Source: Streptococcus mitis (GTDB taxonomy: Bacteria; Bacillota; Bacilli; Lactobacillales; Streptococcaceae). From it: a stretch of 64,000 bases of DNA. The position numbers were made by a program, and so were the translations under genes. The notes beneath the pieces are model-generated. The model had not been told where the DNA came from, ran no database searches, and saw nothing but the letters and a program-made list of their open reading frames with translations. The stretch spans positions 23,210 through 87,209 of the forward strand of contig NZ_SWFJ01000011.1 in NCBI RefSeq assembly GCF_005144795.1, in the 5' to 3' direction. Positions 19,280 to 27,931 of this stretch are shown here, piece after piece (the first letter of the stretch is position 1; each line of letters starts with the position of its first letter).

Positions 19280-19843
19280 CTACCCCATTTCTTTCAATTC
19301 TTTTAAAATCATATCCTTATCCATAAAACCTGGTTGCGTTTTGACCAGCTTGCCTTCCTTGTCTATAAAGGCTTGAGTTGGATAAGAACGGACACCATAA
19401 CTTTCCAAAAGTTTGCCTGATGGATCAATTAAAACTGGGAAATTTTTATAATTCAAGCCCTTGTACCAGTTTTTAAAGTCCGCTTCAGCTTGCTCCCCCT
19501 TGTGTCCAGGAGACACCACTGTCAAGACCACATAGTCGTCTCCAGCATCCTTAGCGATTTCGTCCGTATCTGGAAGGCTGGCTAGACAGATAGAACACCA
19601 AGAAGCCCAGAATTTGAGATAGACTTTCTTGCCCTTGTAATCAGACAAGCGGTAGGTCTTGCCATCTACACCCATCAATTCAAAATCAGCGACTGCCTGA
19701 CCTTTAGTTGCAGTTTGCGCACTGACTTGTTCTGTTTTGGTTTGCTCCTTCATAGTAGCTTCGTCTGACATATTTTTAGCCGAACAGGCTGCCAAACAAC
19801 AGATTGAGCCTACTCCAAGGAGACATGTTTGCCATTTTTTCAT
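19280..19843 (-). CDS. Thioredoxin-fold lipoprotein (Etrx2-type, TlpA-like)
   Basis: A 187-residue extracellular thioredoxin-like protein. The signal peptide ends in the lipobox LAAC (Cys20), so it is lipid-anchored. The redox motif is WCSIC in KFWASWCSICLASLPD (about residue 77), and the cis-proline lies in RSYPTQAFID. I chose the ATG at 19843, preceded by AAAGGA, over one seven codons upstream, because it gives a normal lipoprotein signal. It sits between ccdA and msrAB and is the likely electron carrier between them. Confidence 0.92.
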   Translation of the reverse strand: MKKWQTCLLGVGSICCLAACSAKNMSDEATMKEQTKTEQVSAQTATKGQAVADFELMGVDGKTYRLSDYKGKKVYLKFWASWCSICLASLPDTDEIAKDAGDDYVVLTVVSPGHKGEQAEADFKNWYKGLNYKNFPVLIDPSGKLLESYGVRSYPTQAFIDKEGKLVKTQPGFMDKDMILKELKEMG

Positions 19844-19856
19844 TTCTTTTTCCTTT

Positions 19857-20567
19857 CTATTCAAATAATGTAGTCAAAATGGAAGCATTTCCCAAAAGCA
19901 CCAAGATTCCCATCACGATAATGAGGAAACCACCCACCTTTTTGAGGGTTCCGAGATAAGGATGGAGTTTTCGAAAATGTTTCAAAACATAGCTGGAGGC
20001 AAGAGCTAGAGCCAAAAATAGTAGTGCCAAGCCCAGCGTGTAAACCAACATGAGACCAGCTCCCTGCCAAGCACCTGAACCACCTGAAGCCGCCAAGGCC
20101 AAAACAGAGCCCAGAACCGGCCCCACACATGGCGTCCAAGCAAAACTAAAGGTCAAGCCCAGTAAAAATGCCTGACTATAGCCCTTACCCTTTTGCCCCT
20201 GTCTCTGTAGTTGTAGCCTTTTTTCCTTGTAGAGTCCCTTCAAATGTAAGACTTCCATCTGGTGCAAGCCCAAGAGAATGATAACCGCACCCGTCACATA
20301 CTGAAACCAAGAAGCATATAGCAAATTGCCTAAAAAACCAGCTCCATAGCCTAGTAAGATAAAAACAAAGGAAATCCCCGCTATAAAGGCCAAAGTTCGC
20401 AATAGACTAACAAGTGAGATAGAATATTTTCCACTAGAAGCCTGAGCACCATCTTTGTCATCCAGTAAGACCCCTGCATAAACCGGTAACAAGGGTAAAA
20501 TACAAGGAGAAAAGAAGGAAAGAATTCCAGCAAGAAAAACACTGATAAAAAAGATTATATTATCCAT
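19857..20567 (-). CDS. ccdA: Cytochrome c biogenesis-type thiol transporter CcdA
   Basis: A 236-residue integral membrane protein with six predicted helices. It moves reducing equivalents from cytoplasmic thioredoxin across the membrane. The two cysteines of the family are visible in FFSPCILPLLPVY (about residue 22) and WTPCVGPVLGS (about 146), both flanked by prolines as in CcdA. Its stop lies 13 bp before the thioredoxin lipoprotein start. It is first gene of the ccdA-etrx-msrAB cluster. Confidence 0.94.
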   Translation of the reverse strand: MDNIIFFISVFLAGILSFFSPCILPLLPVYAGVLLDDKDGAQASSGKYSISLVSLLRTLAFIAGISFVFILLGYGAGFLGNLLYASWFQYVTGAVIILLGLHQMEVLHLKGLYKEKRLQLQRQGQKGKGYSQAFLLGLTFSFAWTPCVGPVLGSVLALAASGGSGAWQGAGLMLVYTLGLALLFLALALASSYVLKHFRKLHPYLGTLKKVGGFLIIVMGILVLLGNASILTTLFE

Positions 20568-20682
20568 CGCCTTCCTCCATTCTTTGATTTGATAGGACTA
20601 TTATAGCCCCAAAATTCCAGAAAAAACAGGGACAATGATAGGGAAAAATAGGAATTTAATCAGGTTATGTAAAAAATGTTGT

Positions 20683-20705
20683 AAAAAAGCCAGACACAGT
20701 CTGAC
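20683..20705 (-). terminator. Terminator after the broken acetyltransferase gene
   Basis: The stem GTCAGAC/GTCTGGC (one G-U) with a 3-nt loop is followed by TTTTTT on the minus strand, 28 bp after the pseudogene stop. Confidence 0.75.
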
Positions 20706-20732
20706 TTTGATGGAAACTGAAAAGAAAATTCA

Positions 20733-21268
20733 CTAGTCTTCCCTACTTATCTGATAATAAATCAGATCCGCAAGATAGTCTTTTCTCTCTACACCATTGG
20801 TAATAGTTTTTAGATAGGACATTCCAGCCTTCTCCATGACACGACCTGAAGCTGGGTTGAGACTGGCATATCGTGCTATGACTTTTTGAAAACCTGCTTG
20901 ACTAAGATAGCTTTTAATGCCTCTGTCATAAGACCACGACCCCAATAGTTTTTTCCTAAGACATAGCCAATTTCACAACTTGAATCATCCTCATCTATCT
21001 TCACGATACTGATATCTCCTACCACTTGCTCTGGGTTTTCTTTGAGACAAATGGCCCATTTGTAATAATTGGGATTAGCATAGGAGGCAACCCAATTACG
21101 AATCGAGTTTCGAGTCACCTCGACATCAGAATGAGGATCCCAAGTGACATAGACCAGATTCTCAGCGGATGAAGCCCAATTCTGAAACATGGCTTCTGCA
21201 TCACTTTCCACAAATCTTCGCAAAGTTAAACGCTCTGTCTGTAATATCTGCGTACCGATAGATTTCAT
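20733..21268 (-). pseudogene. GNAT-family acetyltransferase, frameshifted
   Basis: Two overlapping frames together make one RimJ/RimL-like GNAT protein. The first (start 21268, MKSIGTQILQTERLTLRRF) runs through EIGYVLGKNYWGRGLMTEALKAIL and then stops at 20876. The second frame continues with QAGFQKVIARYASLNPASGR and VMEKAGM to a stop at 20733. The acetyl-CoA site (GKNYWGRGLMTEAL) is in one frame and the C-terminal strand motif in the other. Homologues usually have about ten residues between ALK and GF; here only 17 nt separate them, so a net loss of about 13 nt is likely. This is less likely to be a one-base sequencing error. Confidence 0.8.
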
Positions 21269-21313
21269 TACGCTACCCCACTTTCTGATAGATGATTCTC
21301 TGCCCAACCTCAA

Positions 21314-21716
21314 TTTAAATTTACTTTGCTTTTGAATTTCAAGATAATAAGCTAAAAAGGTCCACTGGATCTTCTTCGCTTACCTGTTTCCATGCTCGGG
21401 GTAAAAAGACTAAACTCAGTAACAACTAAAAAACAAGTTTTTCATCTAGTTACTTGACGTAGTCGCTGTCTGGTTTAAAATGCGCTCTAGCAAGCTTTTT
21501 CAAACCTAGTCATCGTTGCGGGGGTGAGACGACGAAATCGAACTCTGTGAGTTAACGGACCTTCTCTCACTTTCTTATTTCAAGGTGAGAAGCTGAAAAC
21601 CTCCACTGGAGGTTCTTCTTGCTTTTTAATTTCAGGGCAAGAAGCTAAAAAGGTCCCCCGGACCTTCTTCGCTTTCTCATTTCTAGGCTCAGGGTAAAAA
21701 GGTCCACTGGACCTTT
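21314..21716. other. 400-bp gene-free stretch between the acetyltransferase and nadE
   Basis: No coding potential was found in any frame. It holds four related palindromes (listed separately). Near the middle is a possible plus-strand promoter: TTGACG, 16 bp, then TAAAAT at about 21453-21480. The palindrome at 21598-21614 could end a short transcript starting about 21487. Whether an RNA is made is unknown. This stretch may be a rearrangement scar. Confidence 0.4.
21357..21715 (-). repeat. Four related terminator-like hairpins downstream of nadE
   Basis: Inverted repeats of 7-bp arms with a 3-nt loop lie at 21357-21373, 21598-21614, 21650-21666 and 21699-21715. The common form is AAGGTCC-ACT-GGACCTT, preceded or followed by T-runs. 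The last three are spaced 52 and 49 bp and sit in similar flanks (CTTTcTcATTTC, AGAAGCT). The one at 21699 abuts the nadE stop and is its terminator; the others look like duplicates. Confidence 0.75.
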
Positions 21717-22541
21717 TCACTCCCAAAAGTCATCGAATACGGTGATGGGTAGGTGGCGTTTATGTTGGCCTTTGTGCCACCAGTTTTCGATTCTTGCTTG
21801 GGCTTCTGGGCTGATTGTTTTGCCTTCTAGGTAGTCGTCAATCTCTTCATAAGTGACTCCGAGAGCCACTTCGTCAGCTAGACCTGGTTTATCTTCTTCT
21901 AGGTCTGCTGTTGGGATTTTTTCATAAAGGGCTGGGTCTGCACCAAGTTCCTGCAAGAGTTGTTTTCCTTGGCGTTTATTGAGGCGGTAAAGAGGGAGAA
22001 TATCTGCACCACCGTCACCAAACTTGGTAAAAAAGCCTGTGATATTTTCCGCAGCATGGTCTGTTCCAATGACCGCTCCGCTATGGGAACCAGCAAGGGC
22101 ATACTGAGCAATCATACGGCAACGAGCCTTGATATTGCCCTTGTTGAAGTCTGAAACAGGGCTTCCTGTAGCTTCAACTGCAGCTGTCATGGCATCGGCC
22201 GATTCCTTGATATTAACTACCAAACTGACATCAGGCTGGATAAAGGCTAGGGCTTTTTGAGCATCTGCTTCATCAGCTTGCACTCCGTATGGCAGGCGGA
22301 CAGCGATAAATTTGTAGCTGTTATCTCCCGTTTCTGCTCGCAGTTCTTCCATAGCTAATTGGGCCAAACGACCTGCCAAGGTTGAGTCTTGTCCCCCAGA
22401 AATCCCTAGTACAAAGGTTTTTAGGAAGGGATGTTTTTTCAGGTATCTTTTTAAGAAATCAATAGAACGACGGATTTCTTCCTGGGCATCAATCACCGGT
22501 TTCACGCCCAATTCTTGGATAATCGTTTCTTGCAAACTCAT
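21717..22541 (-). CDS. nadE: NH3-dependent NAD synthetase
   Basis: A 274-residue enzyme that amidates nicotinic acid adenine dinucleotide to NAD. The PP-loop [14 protein letters not shown] lies at about residue 47. [20 protein letters not shown] (about 157) contains the catalytic and magnesium-binding residues, and the C-terminal [13 protein letters not shown] is typical. There is no glutaminase domain, so it uses ammonia. It overlaps the pncB stop by 4 bp: both steps of the nicotinate salvage route are co-translated. Confidence 0.97.
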   Translation of the reverse strand: MSLQETIIQELGVKPVIDAQEEIRRSIDFLKRYLKKHPFLKTFVLGISGGQDSTLAGRLAQLAMEELRAETGDNSYKFIAVRLPYGVQADEADAQKALAFIQPDVSLVVNIKESADAMTAAVEATGSPVSDFNKGNIKARCRMIAQYALAGSHSGAVIGTDHAAENITGFFTKFGDGGADILPLYRLNKRQGKQLLQELGADPALYEKIPTADLEEDKPGLADEVALGVTYEEIDDYLEGKTISPEAQARIENWWHKGQHKRHLPITVFDDFWE

Positions 22542-23998
22542 TCTTCTTCTCCTTCACCGAGGGCTTCCCTGCGCATTTTGTCTATCAAGTCCATCTTGTC
22601 TTGCCATACATCACGCGCCAAATCCACTGGATAATGCTGCGGATTGAGCACACGCTTGTACTCATCCCAAAGCTTGTCAAATTCCTTACGAGCATAATCC
22701 TGAATCTCAGTCAAGCTAGGCAGGTTGTAAATCAATTTTCCGTCTTTGAAGATATCCACCAAGAGAGGAACAGCGTCAAAATTACGAACGGTCTTCTTGA
22801 TGTAAGTATAAGTCGGATGGAACATCTTAATTTCTGTCATGTCGCTCACATCCACACCATCATAGGTAATGTAATCGCCTTCTGACTTGCCTTTTTCACG
22901 ACTGGTTATACGCCACACCTGCTTCTTACCTGGCGTTGATACTTTTTCCGCATTATTAGACAGCTTAATGGTATTGCGCATATTACCATTTTCATCTTCA
23001 ATGGCCACAATTTTATAAACTGCACCAAGAGCTGGCTGGTCATAAGCTGTAATCAGCTTGGTACCCACGCCCCAGACATCAATCTTGGCCTTTTGCATCT
23101 TGAGGTTTAGGATGGTATTTTCATCTAAATCATTAGAAGCATAAATCTTAGCCTCTGTAAATCCAGCCTCGTCCAATTGCTGACGGACTTTCTTAGAAAT
23201 GTAGGCAATATCCCCTGAGTCAATCCGCACACCCATAAAGTTAATCTGATTACCCAGCTCACGCGCCACCTGAATGGCAGCTGGCACACCAATACGAAGG
23301 GTGTCATATGTATCCACAAGAAAGACACAATTTTTGTGGGTCGCAGCATAAGCCTTGAAAGCTTCATAATCGTTACCATAAACCTGTACCAAGGCATGGG
23401 CATGGGTCCCCAAAACAGGAATGTCAAAGAGTTTACCAGCGCGCACGTTGCTGGTTCCATTGGCACCACCAATCACCGCTGCGCGTGTTCCCCAGATGGC
23501 CGCATCCATCTCTTGAGCCCGACGTGTCCCAAACTCCATCAAGGGTTCATCTTCTATAACCGAACGAATACGAGCTGCCTTAGTCGCCACCAAGGTCTGG
23601 TAGTTGACGATGTTCAAAAGAGCCGTTTCGACCAACTGACATTGGGCTAGAGGGCCTTCCACCTGCACAATAGGCTCATTGGCAAAGACCAAGTCCCCTT
23701 CTTGGGCAGAACGAACGGTCAGCTCCAACTTGAAATTGCGGAGGTAGTCCAAGAATGCCCCATGATAGCCTAGCGATTCCAAATAGGCAATATCACTATC
23801 TGAAAAACGCAGGTCTTCAAGATAACTCACAATTCTTTCCAAACCTGCAAAAACCGCATAGCCGTTCTTAAAAGGCTGTTGTCGGAAATACACCTCAAAG
23901 ACCGCCTTTTTATTGTGAATCCCCTGGTCAAAGTAAACCTGCATCATGTTAATCTGGTACAAGTCCGTGTGCAATGTCAAACTATCATCTGGATACAT
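22538..23998 (-). CDS. pncB: Nicotinate phosphoribosyltransferase
   Basis: A 486-residue enzyme that joins nicotinate to PRPP, the first step of NAD salvage. Recognisable blocks are [18 protein letters not shown] near the start, [15 protein letters not shown] (about 156), GTHAHALVQ (about 195), and [15 protein letters not shown] (about 256), which carries the phosphoribosyl-binding residues. The length matches the long Firmicute form. nadE is coupled downstream. A TATAAT -10 lies at 24073-24078, and a CodY-box-like sequence (two mismatches) at 24033-24047 lies between it and the start. Confidence 0.97.
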   Translation of the reverse strand: MYPDDSLTLHTDLYQINMMQVYFDQGIHNKKAVFEVYFRQQPFKNGYAVFAGLERIVSYLEDLRFSDSDIAYLESLGYHGAFLDYLRNFKLELTVRSAQEGDLVFANEPIVQVEGPLAQCQLVETALLNIVNYQTLVATKAARIRSVIEDEPLMEFGTRRAQEMDAAIWGTRAAVIGGANGTSNVRAGKLFDIPVLGTHAHALVQVYGNDYEAFKAYAATHKNCVFLVDTYDTLRIGVPAAIQVARELGNQINFMGVRIDSGDIAYISKKVRQQLDEAGFTEAKIYASNDLDENTILNLKMQKAKIDVWGVGTKLITAYDQPALGAVYKIVAIEDENGNMRNTIKLSNNAEKVSTPGKKQVWRITSREKGKSEGDYITYDGVDVSDMTEIKMFHPTYTYIKKTVRNFDAVPLLVDIFKDGKLIYNLPSLTEIQDYARKEFDKLWDEYKRVLNPQHYPVDLARDVWQDKMDLIDKMRREALGEGEEE

Positions 23999-24032
23999 AC
24001 TTTTCCTACTTCCTTAGCTAGAAACCCATAAA

Positions 24033-24047
24033 AATTTTCAAAAACTT
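24033..24047. promoter_or_regulatory. CodY-box-like sequence before pncB
   Basis: AATTTTCAAAAACTT matches the CodY consensus AATTTTCWGAAAATT with two mismatches. It lies downstream of the pncB -10 at 24073-24078. In such AT-rich DNA a chance match is possible. Confidence 0.25.
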
Positions 24048-24113
24048 TCATGTATTCCAATAAATTAGTACTATTATATCACATTTTATCTGGATTGAGA
24101 AAAGAGTAACAAG

Positions 24114-24197
24114 CTATTCACCACTCTCCAGTTCATCCATATCTTGTTCAAACTTTTTCTGAGCCCATTCGCCATAGCTCAATGCAATATATAAATG
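24114..24197 (-). pseudogene. Remnant of the 3' end of an unidentified gene
   Basis: A 27-codon minus-strand frame, closed by a stop on both sides and without a start, reads HLYIALSYGEWAQKKFEQDM followed by DELESGE. The composition (amphipathic, charged end) looks like the real C terminus of a protein. I do not recognise the family. Confidence 0.35.
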
Positions 24198-24220
24198 TCA
24201 TTTTGTAAAATTTTATTAAC

Positions 24221-24251
24221 AAAAAACTCTCTACCATAAAAAATAGAGAGT
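24221..24251 (-). terminator. Terminator after the HAD remnant
   Basis: A perfect 8-bp stem ACTCTCTA/TAGAGAGT with a 10-nt loop is followed by TTTTTT on the minus strand, eight bases after the remnant's stop codon. It is an intact terminator left behind by a lost gene. Confidence 0.75.
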
Positions 24252-24258
24252 GTTAAGT

Positions 24259-24372
24259 TTAAATATAGGATTTCAAAATATCGACGACATCACTTCTTTT
24301 CTTAACCTTATAGACCTTGATTCCCAATTTCTCAGCTACAATTGTATTGTCCTTCATATCGTCTAGAAAGAC
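24259..24372 (-). pseudogene. C-terminal remnant of a HAD-superfamily hydrolase
   Basis: A 37-codon frame reads VFLDDMKDNTIVAEKLGIKV followed by YKVKKRSDVVDILKSYI and a stop. FLDDxxxNxxxAxxLGI is HAD motif IV with its metal-binding aspartates, and the ending is that of a HAD phosphatase. A stop precedes it and no N-terminal DxDxT part is present, so the gene is truncated. Between 24373 and 24479 I see nothing else. Confidence 0.7.
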
Positions 24373-24479
24373 TCAATTTCTAGGTTATAACTGATATTTA
24401 TTGATAACTACTCATATCCATCAGTCCAACTCCATACTTATGTGTGAGTTTCTATTTGTATTATACCTTCATATTCACC

Positions 24480-24890
24480 TTACAGATTCTTTTGGTAATA
24501 ATATCTTTGCCCAATGTAGGGATAGTCTTGCAAAGCAAAGACTTCCTTGTAGCCATGCCTTTTATAAAAATCTGGAGCTTGAAACTGATAAGTATTGACA
24601 AAAGCAAAACGACAGTTTCGATTCTTGGCTTCAGTTTCTGCTTGCTGCAACAGTTTTGAACCGATTCCTTTCCCTCTCAGTTCCTCTTTTACAAATAAAT
24701 ACTCGATTTCTAGCCAATTTCCAAAAGTCTCTGCTATCAAACCTGCCAGGAGATTGCCCGTTTCATCTTCGACATAAAGATTAAGTGGCTCACTTTCAGC
24801 TTCTTCTCTTTTTGAACGGTTATAAACACGAATCAGATTCCCTATTTCTTGTGATTTATGGGATTCCTTATTTTCCAATCTAAAGTACAT
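24480..24890 (-). CDS. GNAT-family N-acetyltransferase
   Basis: A 136-residue acetyltransferase. The acetyl-CoA motif is VKEELRGKGIGSKLLQQAE (about 73-91), followed by FVNTYQFQAPDFYKRHGYKEV, the typical GNAT beta-5/alpha-4 region. It has an AAGGAGG ribosome site 6 nt before the ATG and its own perfect consensus promoter. The substrate is not predictable. Its 3' end lies next to the decayed stretch at 24114-24372. Confidence 0.9.
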   Translation of the reverse strand: MYFRLENKESHKSQEIGNLIRVYNRSKREEAESEPLNLYVEDETGNLLAGLIAETFGNWLEIEYLFVKEELRGKGIGSKLLQQAETEAKNRNCRFAFVNTYQFQAPDFYKRHGYKEVFALQDYPYIGQRYYYQKNL

Positions 24891-24920
24891 CTAAACCTCC
24901 TTAAACACTGTTACAGCTTG

Positions 24921-24949
24921 ATTATAGTCTTATTTCAATAGACTGTCAA
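24921..24949 (-). promoter_or_regulatory. Perfect consensus promoter for the acetyltransferase at 24480-24890
   Basis: TTGACA (24944-24949), 17 bp, TATAAT (24921-24926): full match to the housekeeping sigma factor consensus. Start expected at about 24914, giving a leader of about 24 nt. Confidence 0.8.
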
Positions 24950-24955
24950 ACTATC

Positions 24956-24983
24956 AAAAACCCACCAACCTGAGTTGATGAGT
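24956..24983 (-). terminator. Second terminator after the SEC10/PgrA-like gene
   Basis: A 9-bp stem with G-U pairs, ACTCATCAA with TTGGTGGGT, is followed by TTTTT. Nearly the same hairpin occurs at 28980-29009 after the amino acid permease. Confidence 0.7.
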
Positions 24984-24985
24984 TT

Positions 24986-25034
24986 CAAAAAAGAGTAACA
25001 AGCACACCCGATATGGAGATGTTTGTTGCTTACT
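24986..25034 (-). terminator. First terminator after the SEC10/PgrA-like gene
   Basis: The imperfect stem AGTAAGCAACAAACA with TGTGCTTGTTACT is followed by CTTTTTTG on the minus strand. Together with 24956-24983 it forms a tandem terminator ahead of the strong promoter at 24921. Confidence 0.6.
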
Positions 25035-25082
25035 TATGAAAGCTATTTACGATAATACAAATGCAACTTTCTTTTTCAATTT

Positions 25083-27767
25083 TTATCCCTCTTTTTTCTT
25101 TAAAGCAATTCCTAATCCTGCTAAGAAGGCATATCCTAATAAAGCTAGTAGGCTCACTTGACTTCCAGTATTTGGCAATGCTTTTTGTCCAGCTTCTTCT
25201 TGGGCTGGAGATGGAACTGCAGGCGCTTGGTAGCTTGGTGCTGGTCCCACAGGTTTCACATCTTGGTTACCAGCCTGACCTGGCTCTTTGCCTGATTGCT
25301 CATTCTTTGTTTCATCTACCTTAGGCAATTTATCAAGTGGGAATTCTGGTAGTTCTGGTTGGATTAGACCTTCACCATTCACACCGCCTTTGAATTCTGG
25401 TTGTTCTGGAATGAGTGCGTCGTCGATTGTTTTACGAAGGAGAAGTTTTTGATACTCTCGTTCGGATTCGTCTTTTGCTTTACGAGCCTTCTCTGCTTCG
25501 TCTTCTTTTTGTCTCACATCACGTTTCAAGTCATCTACGTGTTTGCAAAATTCATCGAACTCGTTTGACTTCACTTTCAATTTAGATTCCAAGCTGACTT
25601 TGTCTTTACTCAAACGAAGGGTTTCTGCCAATTTGTCTTTTGCTTTTTGAAGGTTGTCTTCTGCGTCTTTCAATTCTTTGTCAGCTTTCAAACTCTCTAT
25701 CTTCGTATTTTCCAAGTCTTTGTCTTTTTGCTGACTTTCGGCTAATTTCTTAGCCAATTCTTTGTCTGCTTCTTCTTTTGCCTTGCGAGCTTTTTCTAAA
25801 CGAAGAGTTTTGGCGTTGTCGTTAAGTGTTGCTCGTTCTAGCTTACGTTTAGCATCTTCTGCCTTTTCTTTCGCTTTTTCTAGCTCTTTAACAGCTTCGG
25901 CACGTTTTGCTTCTTTAGCTGGTGTTTCTGATACTTCTTTTTCGAGGTCGGCAATGCGTTTCTCAATTTCTTGAAGTTCTATTTTCACTTTCTCTAAGTT
26001 GGCGTCAGCAGTCTTCTTATCAGCTTTGGCTTTTTCCAATTCTGCTTCGACTTGCCCCTTGTCTTCTACTGTTGGTGTTAGAAGGTTTGCTTTAGAGTTT
26101 GGTCCATAGAGTTCCTCGAATTTAGCTTTGCGGAGTTCTGCATCACCGTTATCGATAAGACTTTCTTCAGAGACGTTCAAAACGTGAATTCGGAACAGGT
26201 GTGTGAAATCAGGTAAATTCAGGTCTGTTAAAAATTGTCCACCTTTGATGATTGATGTGTTCACCCCTAAAGTATCGTCTTGTAGCAGGCTATAAAAGTG
26301 ACCATATCCACCGGTCAAGTAACCTTCAGCAAAGAAGCTCATAAAGGTCTTCGTCATGTGTGCGATTAGTTCTCGGCTGGTCATTTTATCTGACCTCATT
26401 GGAATATTCATGAGATTCTCATAATATTGCCCATTCGTCTCAACACCTGGGTCTGCTGAGACTTTTAATCCTCGTTTTCGAGCAACTTCATTAATCCCTC
26501 GCCCAAAATGCCCATCACCTTGGTAGTCATTATCTTTATAGATTTTTGCGACTTCTTTTGCGAAATCTTTGTCGTTTGTGTTGAGTTTAGCTTCAGGTAA
26601 TCCTAATTGTTTACGAAGACTGTTCAAAAGAGTAATGAATCGATCATTCAATTCATCTACAATATCTTGAGGTAGGTTGTTTGGGTCATATTTAACATCA
26701 TTTCCCCCATCTTTGCTTCCATTCTCGTTAATGTTACGAATACGTTCCATCCAAGACTCATTTGTATCACGGTCGAGTTCCGTTAACTCATTTTCTAGTC
26801 GTCGAATATCTTTACGATAGTCTTTCATCCACTCTTCATGACGAGCGCCCCATTCGTCATACGCTTTGTTAATTTGTTCCACATCCATACCTGTCGTATC
26901 TGGATATGATTCTGGATATTTTTCCATATAACGTTTGATAAGCTCTTTAGCTTTTGCGATCCATTCTGGTCTTGCAGTGACATCTGTTGGGTATTGAGCA
27001 ATTTTCAGCTTTTCTTCCGCATCTTTGACAGTTTTTTCCACGTCTTTTACAAGACCTTCTTTTACGGTTTTATCTGTATCTTTATCAGCTTTATTTTGAC
27101 GCTCTTGGACTTTCTTAGATTCACGCTGTTTGTCATCTTCTTTTGCTTTTTCAAGCTCTGTTTCCGCATCGCGTTTGGCTTGGTATTTCACAAGGACATT
27201 TTTATCGGCATCCTCTTTTTCTTTTTGAGCTTTGCCTTTCGCGGTTGGGTCATAGTTGTCTTCTGCATCTTTCAGCTCTTTGTCAGCTTCGTCGGCACCT
27301 GTGCGGACCTTCTCAAGTTCACCTTTCGCACGTTTTGCTTCGTCAGACTTTTTGCCAACTTGGTCAGCCTTATTCTTTGCGTTCACGTCTTTGTCCGCTT
27401 TAGCCTTTTCTTTCGCGTCTATATCATCTGTTTCATATTTGATTTTCTCAGGTGTAGCTTCTTTTGCCTCCTCATATTCTTTTTCAAGAGCTTCTTTTTC
27501 AACCTTTTTAGCTTCTTTGTCTTTTTGGGCTTTATCAAGCTCATCTTTGGCTTTGCCAGCATCTTTTACTTTTTGGTCAGCATCTTTAGCTCTATCCACC
27601 GCGCGTTTTTCAGCGTCAAATAGGTCTTTGTTTGTGACCTTATCGTTGACCGCAGCAGTTACTGTGTTTTCAGTTGGCGCTTCAGTTGCAAAGACTGTTG
27701 GGGCAGTTGCGGCAGCTCCAAGTGATGTTGCAAGAGCAGCAGTTGTCATAATTAGGGACTTTTTCAT
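25083..27767 (-). CDS. LPXTG surface protein, coiled coil with SEC10/PgrA-type domain
   Basis: An 894-residue wall-anchored protein. Signal peptide about 1-27 (MKKSLIMTTAALATSLGAAA, cleavage near VFA-TE). A highly charged Lys/Glu/Ala coiled coil spans about 45-290. A folded domain at about 340-560 (FITLLNSLRKQLGLPEA, RELIAHMTKTFMSFFAEGYL, LFRIHVLNVS) resembles the SEC10/PgrA surface-exclusion domain. A second coiled coil spans about 580-790, followed by a proline-rich stretch with PEFKGGVNG. It ends LPNTGSQ, a hydrophobic segment and KKKEG for sortase. AAAGGAG precedes the ATG. It is divergent from an Rgg regulator, with two box sequences between them. No plasmid or conjugation genes are nearby. 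Confidence 0.88.
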   Translation of the reverse strand: MKKSLIMTTAALATSLGAAATAPTVFATEAPTENTVTAAVNDKVTNKDLFDAEKRAVDRAKDADQKVKDAGKAKDELDKAQKDKEAKKVEKEALEKEYEEAKEATPEKIKYETDDIDAKEKAKADKDVNAKNKADQVGKKSDEAKRAKGELEKVRTGADEADKELKDAEDNYDPTAKGKAQKEKEDADKNVLVKYQAKRDAETELEKAKEDDKQRESKKVQERQNKADKDTDKTVKEGLVKDVEKTVKDAEEKLKIAQYPTDVTARPEWIAKAKELIKRYMEKYPESYPDTTGMDVEQINKAYDEWGARHEEWMKDYRKDIRRLENELTELDRDTNESWMERIRNINENGSKDGGNDVKYDPNNLPQDIVDELNDRFITLLNSLRKQLGLPEAKLNTNDKDFAKEVAKIYKDNDYQGDGHFGRGINEVARKRGLKVSADPGVETNGQYYENLMNIPMRSDKMTSRELIAHMTKTFMSFFAEGYLTGGYGHFYSLLQDDTLGVNTSIIKGGQFLTDLNLPDFTHLFRIHVLNVSEESLIDNGDAELRKAKFEELYGPNSKANLLTPTVEDKGQVEAELEKAKADKKTADANLEKVKIELQEIEKRIADLEKEVSETPAKEAKRAEAVKELEKAKEKAEDAKRKLERATLNDNAKTLRLEKARKAKEEADKELAKKLAESQQKDKDLENTKIESLKADKELKDAEDNLQKAKDKLAETLRLSKDKVSLESKLKVKSNEFDEFCKHVDDLKRDVRQKEDEAEKARKAKDESEREYQKLLLRKTIDDALIPEQPEFKGGVNGEGLIQPELPEFPLDKLPKVDETKNEQSGKEPGQAGNQDVKPVGPAPSYQAPAVPSPAQEEAGQKALPNTGSQVSLLALLGYAFLAGLGIALKKKEG

Positions 27768-27796
27768 CCTTATCTCCTTTACTTTTGATTGACTTG

Positions 27797-27846
27797 ATTA
27801 TACAGTAAATAATCCCCTTTTTGGAGATTTCTACCAAAAATAGTAG
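27797..27846 (-). promoter_or_regulatory. Promoter of the SEC10/PgrA-like gene with upstream box 1
   Basis: TATAAT -10 on the minus strand (27797-27802) has no recognisable -35 at 17 bp. In its place, box 1 CTACCAAAAATAGTAG lies at 27831-27846, centred about -45 from the expected start. This arrangement suits an activator-dependent promoter. Confidence 0.5.
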
Positions 27847-27882
27847 AATTTTATCCCCTCCTCCCGGATTTTCCAAAAAAAT

Positions 27883-27931
27883 CTACTAAAAACAGTAGTT
27901 TTTTCAAAAATGGAGAAATTTAAGTTATAAT
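27883..27931 (+). promoter_or_regulatory. Promoter of the rgg-like gene with upstream box 2
   Basis: TTCAAA (27903-27908), 17 bp, TATAAT (27926-27931), followed by a TAAGGAGA ribosome site at 27947. Box 2, CTACTAAAAACAGTAG (27883-27898), ends 4 bp upstream of the -35 and differs from box 1 at two positions. Confidence 0.55.

Noticed and set aside
20733..20945. A separate small gene at 20733-20945
   Set aside because: Its sequence is the C-terminal half of the acetyltransferase read in another frame; the apparent start lies inside the upstream part.
26994..27792. Long plus-strand reading frames opposite the SEC10/PgrA-like gene
   Set aside because: They mirror the Lys/Glu-rich coiled coil on the minus strand, giving Phe/Ser-rich frames typical of shadow coding. 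No ribosome sites.
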